This document shows positions 1 through 7,860 of a stretch of 64,000 bases of DNA, piece by piece; within the stretch, counting starts at the first letter, position 1, and every line of letters starts with the position of its first letter. Origin of the DNA: Magnetococcales bacterium (lineage in GTDB: Bacteria; Pseudomonadota; Magnetococcia; Magnetococcales; UBA8363). Below the pieces are notes generated by a model that worked only from the letters and a program-made list of their open reading frames with translations, was not told where the DNA came from and made no database searches. The position numbers and the translations under genes were made by a program. Location of the stretch: contig JADGCV010000001.1 in NCBI GenBank assembly GCA_015228815.1, positions 124,001 through 188,000 on the forward strand, written 5' to 3'.

Positions 1-1
1 A

Positions 2-406
2 GTGGTCAAGGTCCCCGACAGCGGCAATTATCTCTATCGGGGCAAGCCGATGGAAACCTTCGAAGCCATCCGCAAAATACTCGGCCCCGAGGTCATTCTG
101 ACGTCGGGTGTCCGAAGCGTCATCAAGCAATTCTATCTGTTCCTGAACAAAGCCTATGAAAGCGGCGGCAATCTGTCCCGGGCGTCCCGTTCCCTGGCCC
201 CTCCAGGATACTCGTTCCATGGCATCAGTGATTTCGACGTGGGTCAGGCAGGCTACGGCCACTACAACTTCACCGAGCGATTCATCGCGACCAAGGTGTA
301 CCGAACCCTGCGCGAACTGGGCTACCTGACCCTTCGCTATCCACGCGACAACCTGCTTGGCGTCCGGTTCGAACCCTGGCATATCAAAGTGGGCACTCGG
401 GTCTAA
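2..406 (+). CDS. D-Ala-D-Ala carboxypeptidase, VanY/M15 family (5' truncated by window)
   Basis: The open frame runs in from the left edge, so the N-terminus is probably outside the window; the first codon seen is GTG. The visible 134 residues resemble the zinc peptidase M15B (VanY) fold. There is an SGVRS..KQF segment, a SFHGISDFDVG segment corresponding to the SxHxxGxAxD zinc motif, and EPWHIKVG near the C-terminus corresponding to the ExWH motif that holds the catalytic Glu and a zinc His. Family members trim D-Ala-D-Ala from peptidoglycan stem peptides or cleave related cell-wall amides, usually outside the cytoplasm. A signal peptide cannot be assessed. folK follows after 9 bases on the same strand. 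Family call is good; the exact substrate is unknown. Confidence 0.75.
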   Translation: MVKVPDSGNYLYRGKPMETFEAIRKILGPEVILTSGVRSVIKQFYLFLNKAYESGGNLSRASRSLAPPGYSFHGISDFDVGQAGYGHYNFTERFIATKVYRTLRELGYLTLRYPRDNLLGVRFEPWHIKVGTRV

Positions 407-415
407 ACGCATCGC

Positions 416-1123
416 ATGATCCCCTGCTCCCGCCACGCGCGTCCCAGAATCGCGCCCGCTTCCAGCCATGACAAGACACCCCTCCCCCCTTCCGGAAACG
501 GCGTTTTTCCGGCGTGGATCGGCATTGGCAGCAATCAGGGCAACCCCCTCCGACAGTGTCACCGGGTCCTGACCGCCCTGTCACGACATCGGCGACTTCG
601 GCTGCTGGCGGTCTCCTCCTTCTATCGGACCGAACCGGTCGGATTCCTTCACCAACCCTGGTTCGTCAACGCCGTGGCACTGTTTTCCACCACCCTCCAC
701 CCCTTGACACTGCTGAACCTTTTGCAATGTCTCGAAAGACGCTTCGGGCGCACTCGTCGCAACGAACCGAAAAATGGCCCCCGTGCCATGGACCTGGATC
801 TTCTGTTCCACGGTCGGCGCATCCAACGCCATCCACGCCTGATCCTGCCCCATCCCGGCATTCCCCACCGCCGCTTCGTCCTCGTGCCTCTGGCGGAAAT
901 TTCTCCCTGGCTCAAGCACCCTCTGTCTGATAAAATCATTGACTTGCTGCTTGAGGAAACCGATGATGTCTCACAGGTGATGGATTTCTCCCACTGCCGG
1001 AAAACGCAGGCGTTTCCCGTGACACCGACGCCAGGATACAGATCGGGCGCGGTGATCCAAAACCGGAAATCCAGAACCTTGAAGGTCGGACAGGCTTCCA
1101 GAATCCCCAGAATCCATGGATGA
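416..1123 (+). CDS. folK: 2-amino-4-hydroxy-6-hydroxymethyldihydropteridine pyrophosphokinase
   Basis: HPPK transfers pyrophosphate from ATP to 6-hydroxymethyl-dihydropterin in folate synthesis. Family signatures are clear: GIGSNQGN at residues 36-43, FYRTEPVG, the metal/ATP-binding stretch RNEPKNGPRAMDLDLLF, and LPHPGIPHRRFVLVPLAEI. The core is about 160 residues. This frame adds roughly 33 residues before it, starting from ATG 416, and about 40 low-similarity residues after it. No better in-frame start sits next to the core, so the N-terminal extension is uncertain. The gene lies upstream of panBCD. A folK-pan grouping is common in bacteria, although a 300-base gap separates them here. Confidence 0.9.
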   Translation: MIPCSRHARPRIAPASSHDKTPLPPSGNGVFPAWIGIGSNQGNPLRQCHRVLTALSRHRRLRLLAVSSFYRTEPVGFLHQPWFVNAVALFSTTLHPLTLLNLLQCLERRFGRTRRNEPKNGPRAMDLDLLFHGRRIQRHPRLILPHPGIPHRRFVLVPLAEISPWLKHPLSDKIIDLLLEETDDVSQVMDFSHCRKTQAFPVTPTPGYRSGAVIQNRKSRTLKVGQASRIPRIHG

Positions 1124-1426
1124 AAACAATCCTCAAAAGGACTGTCCGTCGCCGATCACTTTCCCAGGGGTAGTTTTCAGACTTCAACAGGCAGGACGGC
1201 CTGGATCCCAACATCACATGGGTGGGACCGGGACTGTTAAGGACATGAATCCCGAGTTTACTTCATTCTCTTCATCGATTGGCGACAGGCATTGCCCTGG
1301 TTTGATCCCGGACCCCGCGCCCGCCCGTCGCATTTTCCCTGTTTCGGTCCCCGATCCGACGTTCCCCCGGCAGGCGCTGTCCCGACGCCGCGGCGCCCCA
1401 TCCTCCGGTATCTCGGGGAGTCTTCC
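1124..1426. other. intergenic gap between folK and panB
   Basis: About 300 bases without a convincing gene. An open frame extends panB upstream to 1292, but that extension (Pro/Arg-rich) does not resemble PanB and lacks a ribosome binding site, so it is treated as non-coding. I see no clear promoter or terminator hairpin. Confidence 0.4.
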
Positions 1427-2230
1427 ATGTCCTCGCGACTGACAGTCCTCGATTTTCCGAGACTCAAGGCGGAACGCCGTCCCATCGTCTGCGTGACTGC
1501 CTACGACTACACCTTCGCCCGACTCCTGGACGATGCCGGCGTCGATTTACTGCTGGTCGGCGACTCCCTGGGAATGGTGATCCAGGGACACGACACCACC
1601 CTGCCGGTAACCCTCGACCAGATGATCTACCACACCCAGGCGGTGGTACGGGGATCGAAAAAGGCATTTGTCGCCTGCGATCTGCCGTTCGGCCTGTGTC
1701 ATCGCTCGGCGGAAGTGGTCCTGGAGGGATCGATTCGCGTCCTGAAGGAATCGGGGGCGCAGGCGGTCAAGGTCGAAGGGGGAACAGTGGTGGCGGAAAC
1801 CATCCATGCCCTGACCTCGCGTCACATTCCTGTTCTCGGCCATGTCGGATTGACCCCCCAATCGGTACATGCCTTCGGCGGTTTCAAGGTGCAGGGGCGC
1901 GGAGAGGCGGCCAATCGGGTATTGGCCGATGCGCTGGCGGTGGAACAGGCGGGGGCGTTCGCCGTGGTCCTGGAAGGGATTCCCGCCAGCCTTGCCGCAA
2001 ACATCAGCCAACGGCTGACCATTCCCACCATCGGCATCGGCGCGGGTCGTGGTTGCGACGGGCAGGTTCTGGTGATCTATGACCTCCTGGGACTGTATGA
2101 TGGTTTCAAACCAAAATTTGTCAAACGATACATGGAAGGCAATGTACTGATACGCCAGGCGGTCCGGGAATTCGCCGAAGAGGCGCGAAGCCGTTCCTTT
2201 CCGGATGACACCCACTGTTTTTCGGAATAG
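1427..2230 (+). CDS. panB: 3-methyl-2-oxobutanoate hydroxymethyltransferase
   Basis: First committed step of pantothenate synthesis: it adds a hydroxymethyl group from methylene-THF to alpha-ketoisovalerate, giving ketopantoate. The 267-residue product carries the Mg-binding Asp46 in VGDSLGM and Asp85 in CDLPFG. It also has the K115-x-E117 pair in AVKVEGG and the catalytic Glu183 in VVLEGIP. ATG 1427 is chosen because GGGGAG lies 6 bases upstream and the family N-terminus (MSSRLTVLDF..) begins there. It is followed 42 bases later by panC, and the three pan genes form one likely operon. Confidence 0.96.
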   Translation: MSSRLTVLDFPRLKAERRPIVCVTAYDYTFARLLDDAGVDLLLVGDSLGMVIQGHDTTLPVTLDQMIYHTQAVVRGSKKAFVACDLPFGLCHRSAEVVLEGSIRVLKESGAQAVKVEGGTVVAETIHALTSRHIPVLGHVGLTPQSVHAFGGFKVQGRGEAANRVLADALAVEQAGAFAVVLEGIPASLAANISQRLTIPTIGIGAGRGCDGQVLVIYDLLGLYDGFKPKFVKRYMEGNVLIRQAVREFAEEARSRSFPDDTHCFSE

Positions 2231-2272
2231 GCCCCGATCCGTTCCATGGAATTCGACGCCGGGAAGGACACG

Positions 2273-3145
2273 ATGTATTCGGACAAAAACGACATGGTCA
2301 TTCTGACCAACCGCGAATCCCTGAAGGGATGGACCCGGGAACAACGAACCGCAGGGCGTCGCATCGGCTTCGTCGCGACCATGGGGGCATTGCATGCGGG
2401 ACATCTTCATCTGGTTCGCCAAAGCCTGGAGCGCACCGACCGCACGATCGTCTCCATCTTCGTCAATCCGACCCAGTTCGGACCGGGAGAGGATTTCGAC
2501 CGTTATCCGCGCCTCCCCGAACAGGATCAGACCTTGTTGCGTCAGGCGGGATGTCATGCCCTGTTCTATCCCGATGTCGCCACCATCTATCCGGAAGGGT
2601 TCCAGACCCGGATCGATGTGGAACCCCTGGGGTCGGAATTGTGCGGTCGGGAACGGCCCGGCCATTTCCAGGGAGTGGCGACGGTGGTGGCGGTTCTGTT
2701 GAACCTTGTCAAGGCGGACACCGCGTTTTTTGGCCTCAAGGATTACCAACAGTTCACCCTCATCCGGCGGATGGTGCGTGACTTGAGCATGGATGTCGCA
2801 ATCGTCGGCATACCCACGGTTCGCGAGGCGGACGGCTTGGCGATGTCCAGTCGCAACCGTTACCTGGGTCCGGAGGACCGCAAACGCGCCAGCGCGATTC
2901 ATGCCGGGCTGATGGCCGCCAGAAACGCCTTCCTCGCGGGAGAAAAGGAAGCGTGTCGCCTGGAAGACATTTCCCGCCGCATCTTCATCGAGGCGGGAAT
3001 TCATCGCATTCAGTACATTTCCGTCCGCGCCGCCGCCGATCTGGCGCCGGTGAAAACGGTTGCGGCGGATGGAATCATCCTTGCGGCGGTCAAGGTGGGT
3101 TCGACCCGCCTGATCGATAACATCTTGTTGTCCCAATCTCCATGA
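2273..3145 (+). CDS. panC: pantothenate synthetase (pantoate-beta-alanine ligase)
   Basis: ATP-dependent condensation of pantoate with beta-alanine. The HIGH-type nucleotidyltransferase motif is HAGH at residues 41-44 inside [35 protein letters not shown] and MSSRNRYL are also diagnostic. The preferred start is ATG 2273, which has GGGAAGGA a few bases upstream. ATG 2246 and ATG 2294 are in-frame alternatives. At about 290 residues it has normal family length. It sits between panB and panD and is probably co-transcribed with them. Confidence 0.96.
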   Translation: MYSDKNDMVILTNRESLKGWTREQRTAGRRIGFVATMGALHAGHLHLVRQSLERTDRTIVSIFVNPTQFGPGEDFDRYPRLPEQDQTLLRQAGCHALFYPDVATIYPEGFQTRIDVEPLGSELCGRERPGHFQGVATVVAVLLNLVKADTAFFGLKDYQQFTLIRRMVRDLSMDVAIVGIPTVREADGLAMSSRNRYLGPEDRKRASAIHAGLMAARNAFLAGEKEACRLEDISRRIFIEAGIHRIQYISVRAAADLAPVKTVAADGIILAAVKVGSTRLIDNILLSQSP

Positions 3146-3170
3146 CGATCGAAGAAAGGACCGGGTTGTA

Positions 3171-3551
3171 ATGGAAGTCTCCTTGTTGAAATGCAAGCTG
3201 CACCGGGTGACCGTGACCGAGGCCCATCTGGACTATGAAGGATCCTGCGCCATCGATGAACACCTGATGGAGGCTTCCGGCATCCGTGAATATGAACAGA
3301 TTCATCTTTGGAATGTCACAAATGGCGAACGGTTTCTAACCTATGCCATTCGTGGAGAACGCGACAGTGGCATGATCTCCGTCAACGGCGCCGCTGCCCA
3401 CAAGGCGCGGCCAGGCGATCTTCTCATCATCGCCGCCTTCGCCTGGATGAGCGACGCCCATGCGGACCGGTTCGAACCCAGGTTGGTTTATGTCGATTCC
3501 AGCAATCGCATCGTGCGCACCGGACATCTCATTCCGGCCCAGGTGGCCTGA
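3171..3551 (+). CDS. panD: aspartate 1-decarboxylase proenzyme
   Basis: Makes beta-alanine from L-aspartate, which feeds panC. PanD is made as a proenzyme that self-cleaves between Gly24 and Ser25, creating the pyruvoyl cofactor. Here the site is visible in YEGSCAID (G24-S25). The 126-residue length and the TV.NGAAA..A..GDLLI.. core are typical. Gene order panB-panC-panD puts the whole aspartate/ketoisovalerate-to-pantothenate route in one transcription unit. Confidence 0.96.
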   Translation: MEVSLLKCKLHRVTVTEAHLDYEGSCAIDEHLMEASGIREYEQIHLWNVTNGERFLTYAIRGERDSGMISVNGAAAHKARPGDLLIIAAFAWMSDAHADRFEPRLVYVDSSNRIVRTGHLIPAQVA

Positions 3552-3567
3552 AAGGATTCGACTGGTC

Positions 3568-5334
3568 GTGAGAAAAACCTTCGGGAGTTGGATCGTCGGC
3601 ATGACGGCGTTCGTTCTTGCCTGGGCCCCATGGGGGATAACCCTCGCGGTGGAACCGGGAAGAGGAACGGTTCTGCTGCCACGCTCCGAGACGGTGGATC
3701 AGGTTGGGGAGATCCAGGAAGAACGGTCTGGAAGAGATGCAACCTCGGAGTCTGTCCAAGACCCGGATCAGGAACTTCAACCGCGGTCGGTATCGGAGGA
3801 GGTCTTGCCGGACTATGGCGCCGAGGGGGTTGGATTCTATCCTCCGATCGACCTGGTACGTCAGGTGGCCGGACGGGGTTCGACCCATTTCAATCCCTAT
3901 TTGACGCCGCATCTGACCTTGTTTCTTGCCGAATGGGCCTTGAGTGCCGGCGCTGCCTTGCGCAATCCGGAGTGGCTCCAGATCAAGGCGGGGGCCTTGG
4001 TGGTTCTGGAACGTTTCGGCGATGCCCTGGAGATTCTGGAAAATCTTCCCCCTTTTCTTTTCCGGGAGGATCCACTGCTGTCACTGCAACTGGCACGGGT
4101 CCATCTGGCCAATGGCGGTTACAAACAGTCACGTACACTTTATTCCCGTTTTCTTGTGGAGCATCCTCGCCACCTTCAGGTGCGGGAGGCGGAAAAAGGG
4201 ATGGCCCTTTCGGTCCTCGGGGCGGGGGAACTGGATCAGGCGGAACTTTTGCTGGGTTTGATGACCGAATCGGGCGACAAGAGGATCCGTTCCGATTCCG
4301 ATCTTGCGGCGGCCATGGGTCGGCTCATGTTTTACAAGAACCGCAAGGAGGATGCCCAGCGTTGGTTGAAAACATTGGCGGCGATGCCCGAGCCTTCGGG
4401 CTGGGACCGACGGCGTCAATGGCGACGTGACGTGGCTCAATTGACCGTATTATTGGGTGATTGGTCCAAGGGAATGACCATCCTCGACGAGCTTCTGGAG
4501 CAGTATCCGGGGCCTGCCACCCTGGCGTTGCATGCCCGTCTGATGGAGGGGGCGGCAGCCCGGCCTCCGTGCGGCTGGCGCAACGATGATGCCCAGGGGG
4601 AACGACTGCGTTGGTTGCGGTTGCTCAAGGATCCCAGGGCGGATGTTTTGGAGCGGGAGGTGGCGCTTGAAGTATTGCTTGAAGCGGAACGAATCAAACC
4701 TTTGGGACTGGCCGGACCCGACGGTGTCCTGGCTCCCGAGAAAATTCTCCCCGATCTGACCTCGCCCGAAGCGGCGGTCCTTTATGCGGCGCATGCCTGG
4801 CGCAATCATCAGTATGAAGACGCCTGGGCCTTGTTGCAGGATGTTCCTGGAGAATTGGCGGACGCCTGGAGGTTGGCGGTGCTTGCCGCCGATTTCAGCC
4901 CGGTCGAGGAGGTAAACGCGAAGGCGTGGATTGCGGAGCTTCCCGACCCGGCCAAGGATCCGGTGGCGGTGACGATTGCCGAACCGTTGGCGGCGGCGAT
5001 GTTGGGTTTTACCGAAAAAATGGATCTTTCGGAGGCGGGCCGTATTCGTCGTTTTCTGTCGCGGTTGCCGATGGGGTCCAAGGTACGCGAATCGATGGAG
5101 GACATCCTGGGGTTGCAGGCCGCCATGGCGCGCGAAATGAATGAAGAACCCCAGGTGGCGTTGACCCTTTATCTGGAATTGGTCTTGTCCGGAAGCGCTC
5201 GGGGAAAGGTACGCGAATGGCCGTGGTATGTCTCCGAGACTCCGGAACAGGCGGTCGTGCGACTGCTCGTTGAAACCGGACGCGAGCGCGAAGCCCTGGA
5301 GTTCAAACGCATCTGGATGCCGGAGAAAAAATAA
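3568..5334 (+). CDS. exported TPR-like protein of unknown function
   Basis: A 588-residue product if started at GTG 3568 (MRKTFGSWIVGMTAFVLAWA..). That N-terminus looks like a Sec signal peptide, with a basic start, a hydrophobic core and a small-residue region near LAVEPG. The rest is alpha-helical and leucine/alanine rich, with degenerate TPR-like helix pairs from about residue 100 (for example ALSAGAALRNPEWL and ARVHLANGGYKQSRTLYSR). An acidic linker lies between. It starts 16 bases after panD but has no known link to pantothenate synthesis. It ends just before the nested palindrome at 5378. A periplasmic scaffold role is only inferred from the fold. Confidence 0.65.
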   Translation: MRKTFGSWIVGMTAFVLAWAPWGITLAVEPGRGTVLLPRSETVDQVGEIQEERSGRDATSESVQDPDQELQPRSVSEEVLPDYGAEGVGFYPPIDLVRQVAGRGSTHFNPYLTPHLTLFLAEWALSAGAALRNPEWLQIKAGALVVLERFGDALEILENLPPFLFREDPLLSLQLARVHLANGGYKQSRTLYSRFLVEHPRHLQVREAEKGMALSVLGAGELDQAELLLGLMTESGDKRIRSDSDLAAAMGRLMFYKNRKEDAQRWLKTLAAMPEPSGWDRRRQWRRDVAQLTVLLGDWSKGMTILDELLEQYPGPATLALHARLMEGAAARPPCGWRNDDAQGERLRWLRLLKDPRADVLEREVALEVLLEAERIKPLGLAGPDGVLAPEKILPDLTSPEAAVLYAAHAWRNHQYEDAWALLQDVPGELADAWRLAVLAADFSPVEEVNAKAWIAELPDPAKDPVAVTIAEPLAAAMLGFTEKMDLSEAGRIRRFLSRLPMGSKVRESMEDILGLQAAMAREMNEEPQVALTLYLELVLSGSARGKVREWPWYVSETPEQAVVRLLVETGREREALEFKRIWMPEKK

Positions 5335-5377
5335 TCCCAGACTGAACGACCACCCGTTCTGGTCCTGATATATATTA

Positions 5378-5769
5378 AACTATTGAAAGAAAAAAGGGGT
5401 CTGGGGGATTGCCCCCAGGGTTTTGATTTTGACTTTGTTTTTCCACGCGCCATTTCACCCGAAGCGGTTTCTCGCGTGGTTTTCGCGAGAAACCGCGTAG
5501 GCGCGCGCCTTGGTCCTGGTCTTTTCGCGGTTTTTGCGAAAAGACCAGGACACATTGCAAGTTTCCAGGCAACACAACGCGCAATGGGTCTGTCTTCCTT
5601 CGCAAAAAACGCGAAGAAAAACAGGCCAAGGGGCGTGTCTATGCAAGATTCCCGCAAAAACCACGCGGGAATCTTGCTTCGGGTGAAATGGCGCGTGGAA
5701 AAACAAAGTCAAAACCAAAATCAAAACCCTGGGGGCAATCCCCCAGACCCCTTTTTTCTTTCAATAGTT
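5378..5769. repeat. nested 392-bp intergenic palindrome with four internal hairpins
   Basis: The outer arms are 5378-5465 and 5676-5769. They are near-perfect inverted copies of a sequence that begins AACTATTGAAAGAAAAAAGG and contains GGTCTGGGGGATTGCCCCCA. Inside lie four stem-loops. H1 is 5464-5496 (13-bp stem, 7-nt loop), H2 is 5513-5551 (16-bp stem, loop GGTTTTT), H3 is 5598-5616 (6-bp perfect stem, extendable with mismatches, loop AAAAAAC) and H4 is 5643-5677 (13-bp stem, loop AAAAACCAC). H1/H2 and H3/H4 are in mirror orientation. It lies between two convergent genes. Open frames here are by-products of the palindrome. Confidence 0.85.
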
Positions 5770-5779
5770 TTCAAGAATC

Positions 5780-7702
5780 TCATCCCGGTTCTGTCTGTTC
5801 ATTTCGTCTCGGCTTTTCCTGCCCAAGGCAGCGCCCAACCTCGTCGATGGTCTGTATCCATGCCCCCGGCCAGGGCTGTCGAAACAAACGAACCGTGGGA
5901 TACCAGGGGGTGTCGGTCCGATCCAACAACCAACGCCAATCAGGAACGCACGGAATCAAACCCCACGTCGGACACCCCAGGGCCCCCGCCAAATGCAATA
6001 CCGCAGTATCCACCGTAATGACCACATCCAGCGCGGCAACAATCGCCGCCGTATCGGCAAAGTCACCCAACATCCCGCCAACATCAATAAAATTGCCCGC
6101 CCGGGAAAGAACGTCGATCTCCGCTTCAGTCCGATCCTTCTGCAAACCGACAAAAAAAGACCCCTCGACCGCCAGAAGCGGCTCCAAAAAAGCGACATCC
6201 ATGGAACGATTGCGATCATTCTTGAAGCGGGGATTGCCACGCCAGGTCAAACCAACCTTCAAACGCGATGGCCACTCGGCCAGTCGTCGGCGCCAAAAAC
6301 ACATCCGCTCCCGATCAACCTCAAGATAAGGAACAGTGACAGGTATGGTTTCGCCGATAATCGCCAACCGATGGGTAAGACTCATCAACGGAACCTGAAA
6401 ATCACACGGAGGAATCAATTCGGCGCGGGTCACAAACAAATCGATCCCCGTGTGCCGCGAAAAAAGCCGCTCCAGAGCAGAAGGCCCATACAAAATCACC
6501 CGGTCCGCTCCAAGATTTTTCAACGCCGGAACGAAACGAATCCACTGAATGCTGTCCCCAAACCCCTGTTCACAATGAACCAGAACCGTGCGCCCCAAAA
6601 GCGGTTCACCCTGCCACAAAGGTTGCCGGTGACCATGAGGCTTGAATCCCCTGGTTTTCCAACGCCATTCATAATTGCTCCATCCGGCGGAATAATCTCC
6701 CCGGAGCAGTTGAACAAGCCCTTCACCAAAACGGGCCTCGGCAAATCCAGGATCGATTTCCCTGGCCTTGGCAAAACAGGTCCGTGCCTGATCCCATGCG
6801 CCCAATTTGTGATGGACGCTCCCCAGATTACACAAAGCCGGCGCAAAACGGGGACGCAATGCCAATGATCGTTCAAGACAAACCATCGCCTCCGACAGAC
6901 AATCCAGATCCACAAGCGCTCCCCCCAGATGGGAAAGGGCTTCGGGATAATCGGGACGCAAGGAGAGCGCCTCACGGTATTTCTCGATTGCCTCCTCCAG
7001 ACTGCCCATATCCTGCAAGGCAATGCCCCAGCGGGACAACGCCTCTGGATCATTGGGACGAAGGACAAGGGCCTGACGATAGTGTTCGATGGCCAGCGCC
7101 CCATGACCCTGGCTCTGAAGAACCAATCCCAGATTGATCCACGCCTCGGGATACTCCGGACGAAGCGTCAGCGCTTTCTGATACCAGTTGCGGGCTTCGT
7201 CAAACGCACCACAAAAATGACAGACGCTGCCCGAATTAAGACAAGCCTCGGCAAAATCGGGCTGGATTCTCAATGCCTGGGCATAACTCGCCAGGGCGGC
7301 ATCCCATTGACCCGATTCCTTCCGCACATTCCCCAGATTGTAATGGGCCGCGACAAAATCAGGTTTGAAGACAATCGCTTTTTGAAACCAGGATGCCGCT
7401 TCGCTCCACCGACCCTGGAGTGTCAAAAGATGACCCAGATTGTTGCAGGCTTCGGGGAAATCAGGTTTGAGGGTGAGTGCCAAACCAATGCGCTCCAGAG
7501 CCAACTCATGTTGGCCTCGTTCACTGGCAAGCATGCCCGAAAGATGAAGCGCCTGGGGATTTCGCGGATCGATGTCGAGAAGAGACCGGTAGAGGATTTC
7601 CGCCTGATCAAGATTGCCTTGCCGGTGGGTCTTGAACGCCGACTCAAGCAATGCTTCGGTATGGCAATTTTTTTTTCGCTGTCGTTTCAATGAGCGGCGC
7701 AT
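5780..7702 (-). CDS. TPR-repeat protein with C-terminal GT9-like glycosyltransferase domain
   Basis: From ATG 7702 the product is 640 residues. Residues ~15-330 hold about nine canonical 34-residue TPRs (repeated ..A...YRQAL.LRP..PEA..NLG..). Residues ~370-630 resemble heptosyltransferase/GT9-like and SPINDLY-associated domains: VLVHCEQGFGDSIQWIRF, VGLTWRGNPRFKNDRNRS and VVITVDTAVLHLAGALGCPTWGLIP. It may therefore transfer sugar to a protein or surface glycan, with the TPRs binding the acceptor. An upstream TTG (7732) would place the start within repeat sequence and is disfavoured. The gene is convergent with the 3568 gene and downstream of pnp, separated by another repeat. Confidence 0.8.
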   Translation of the reverse strand: MRRSLKRQRKKNCHTEALLESAFKTHRQGNLDQAEILYRSLLDIDPRNPQALHLSGMLASERGQHELALERIGLALTLKPDFPEACNNLGHLLTLQGRWSEAASWFQKAIVFKPDFVAAHYNLGNVRKESGQWDAALASYAQALRIQPDFAEACLNSGSVCHFCGAFDEARNWYQKALTLRPEYPEAWINLGLVLQSQGHGALAIEHYRQALVLRPNDPEALSRWGIALQDMGSLEEAIEKYREALSLRPDYPEALSHLGGALVDLDCLSEAMVCLERSLALRPRFAPALCNLGSVHHKLGAWDQARTCFAKAREIDPGFAEARFGEGLVQLLRGDYSAGWSNYEWRWKTRGFKPHGHRQPLWQGEPLLGRTVLVHCEQGFGDSIQWIRFVPALKNLGADRVILYGPSALERLFSRHTGIDLFVTRAELIPPCDFQVPLMSLTHRLAIIGETIPVTVPYLEVDRERMCFWRRRLAEWPSRLKVGLTWRGNPRFKNDRNRSMDVAFLEPLLAVEGSFFVGLQKDRTEAEIDVLSRAGNFIDVGGMLGDFADTAAIVAALDVVITVDTAVLHLAGALGCPTWGLIPCVPDWRWLLDRTDTPWYPTVRLFRQPWPGAWIQTIDEVGRCLGQEKPRRNEQTEPG

Positions 7703-7781
7703 CAAAAAAACCAGACCCCTCTTTTTTTTCAATAACCTTGAACACGGAGAGGACCCGAATCGCTACCAACAAAACAAAAGC

Positions 7782-7830
7782 CTGGGGCGTTGCCCCAGAC
7801 CCCACTGGGAAGGGGCCAGCCCCTTCCCAG
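7782..7830. repeat. paired GC-rich hairpins (dispersed repeat family)
   Basis: Two adjacent stem-loops. CTGGGGCGTTGCCCCAG is at 7782-7798. At 7805-7830 a 26-base element pairs CTGGGAAGGGG with CCCCTTCCCAG. The same two hairpins with the same spacer recur at 63750-63806. The pair sits between pnp and the TPR-glycosyltransferase gene on the minus strand and could terminate or process pnp transcripts. Confidence 0.7.
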
Positions 7831-7860
7831 ACCCATCCACAATAGATTTTCTTCACCCAC

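Noticed and set aside
1547-3196. Long minus-strand open frame across panB-panC
   Set aside because: It is an antisense by-product of high-GC coding sequence; panB and panC on the + strand have full family motifs and ribosome binding sites.
5383-6018. Open frames across the nested palindrome, some ending with SKPWGQSPRPLFS-like residues
   Set aside because: They are created by the inverted repeat; the same peptide recurs at other repeat copies.
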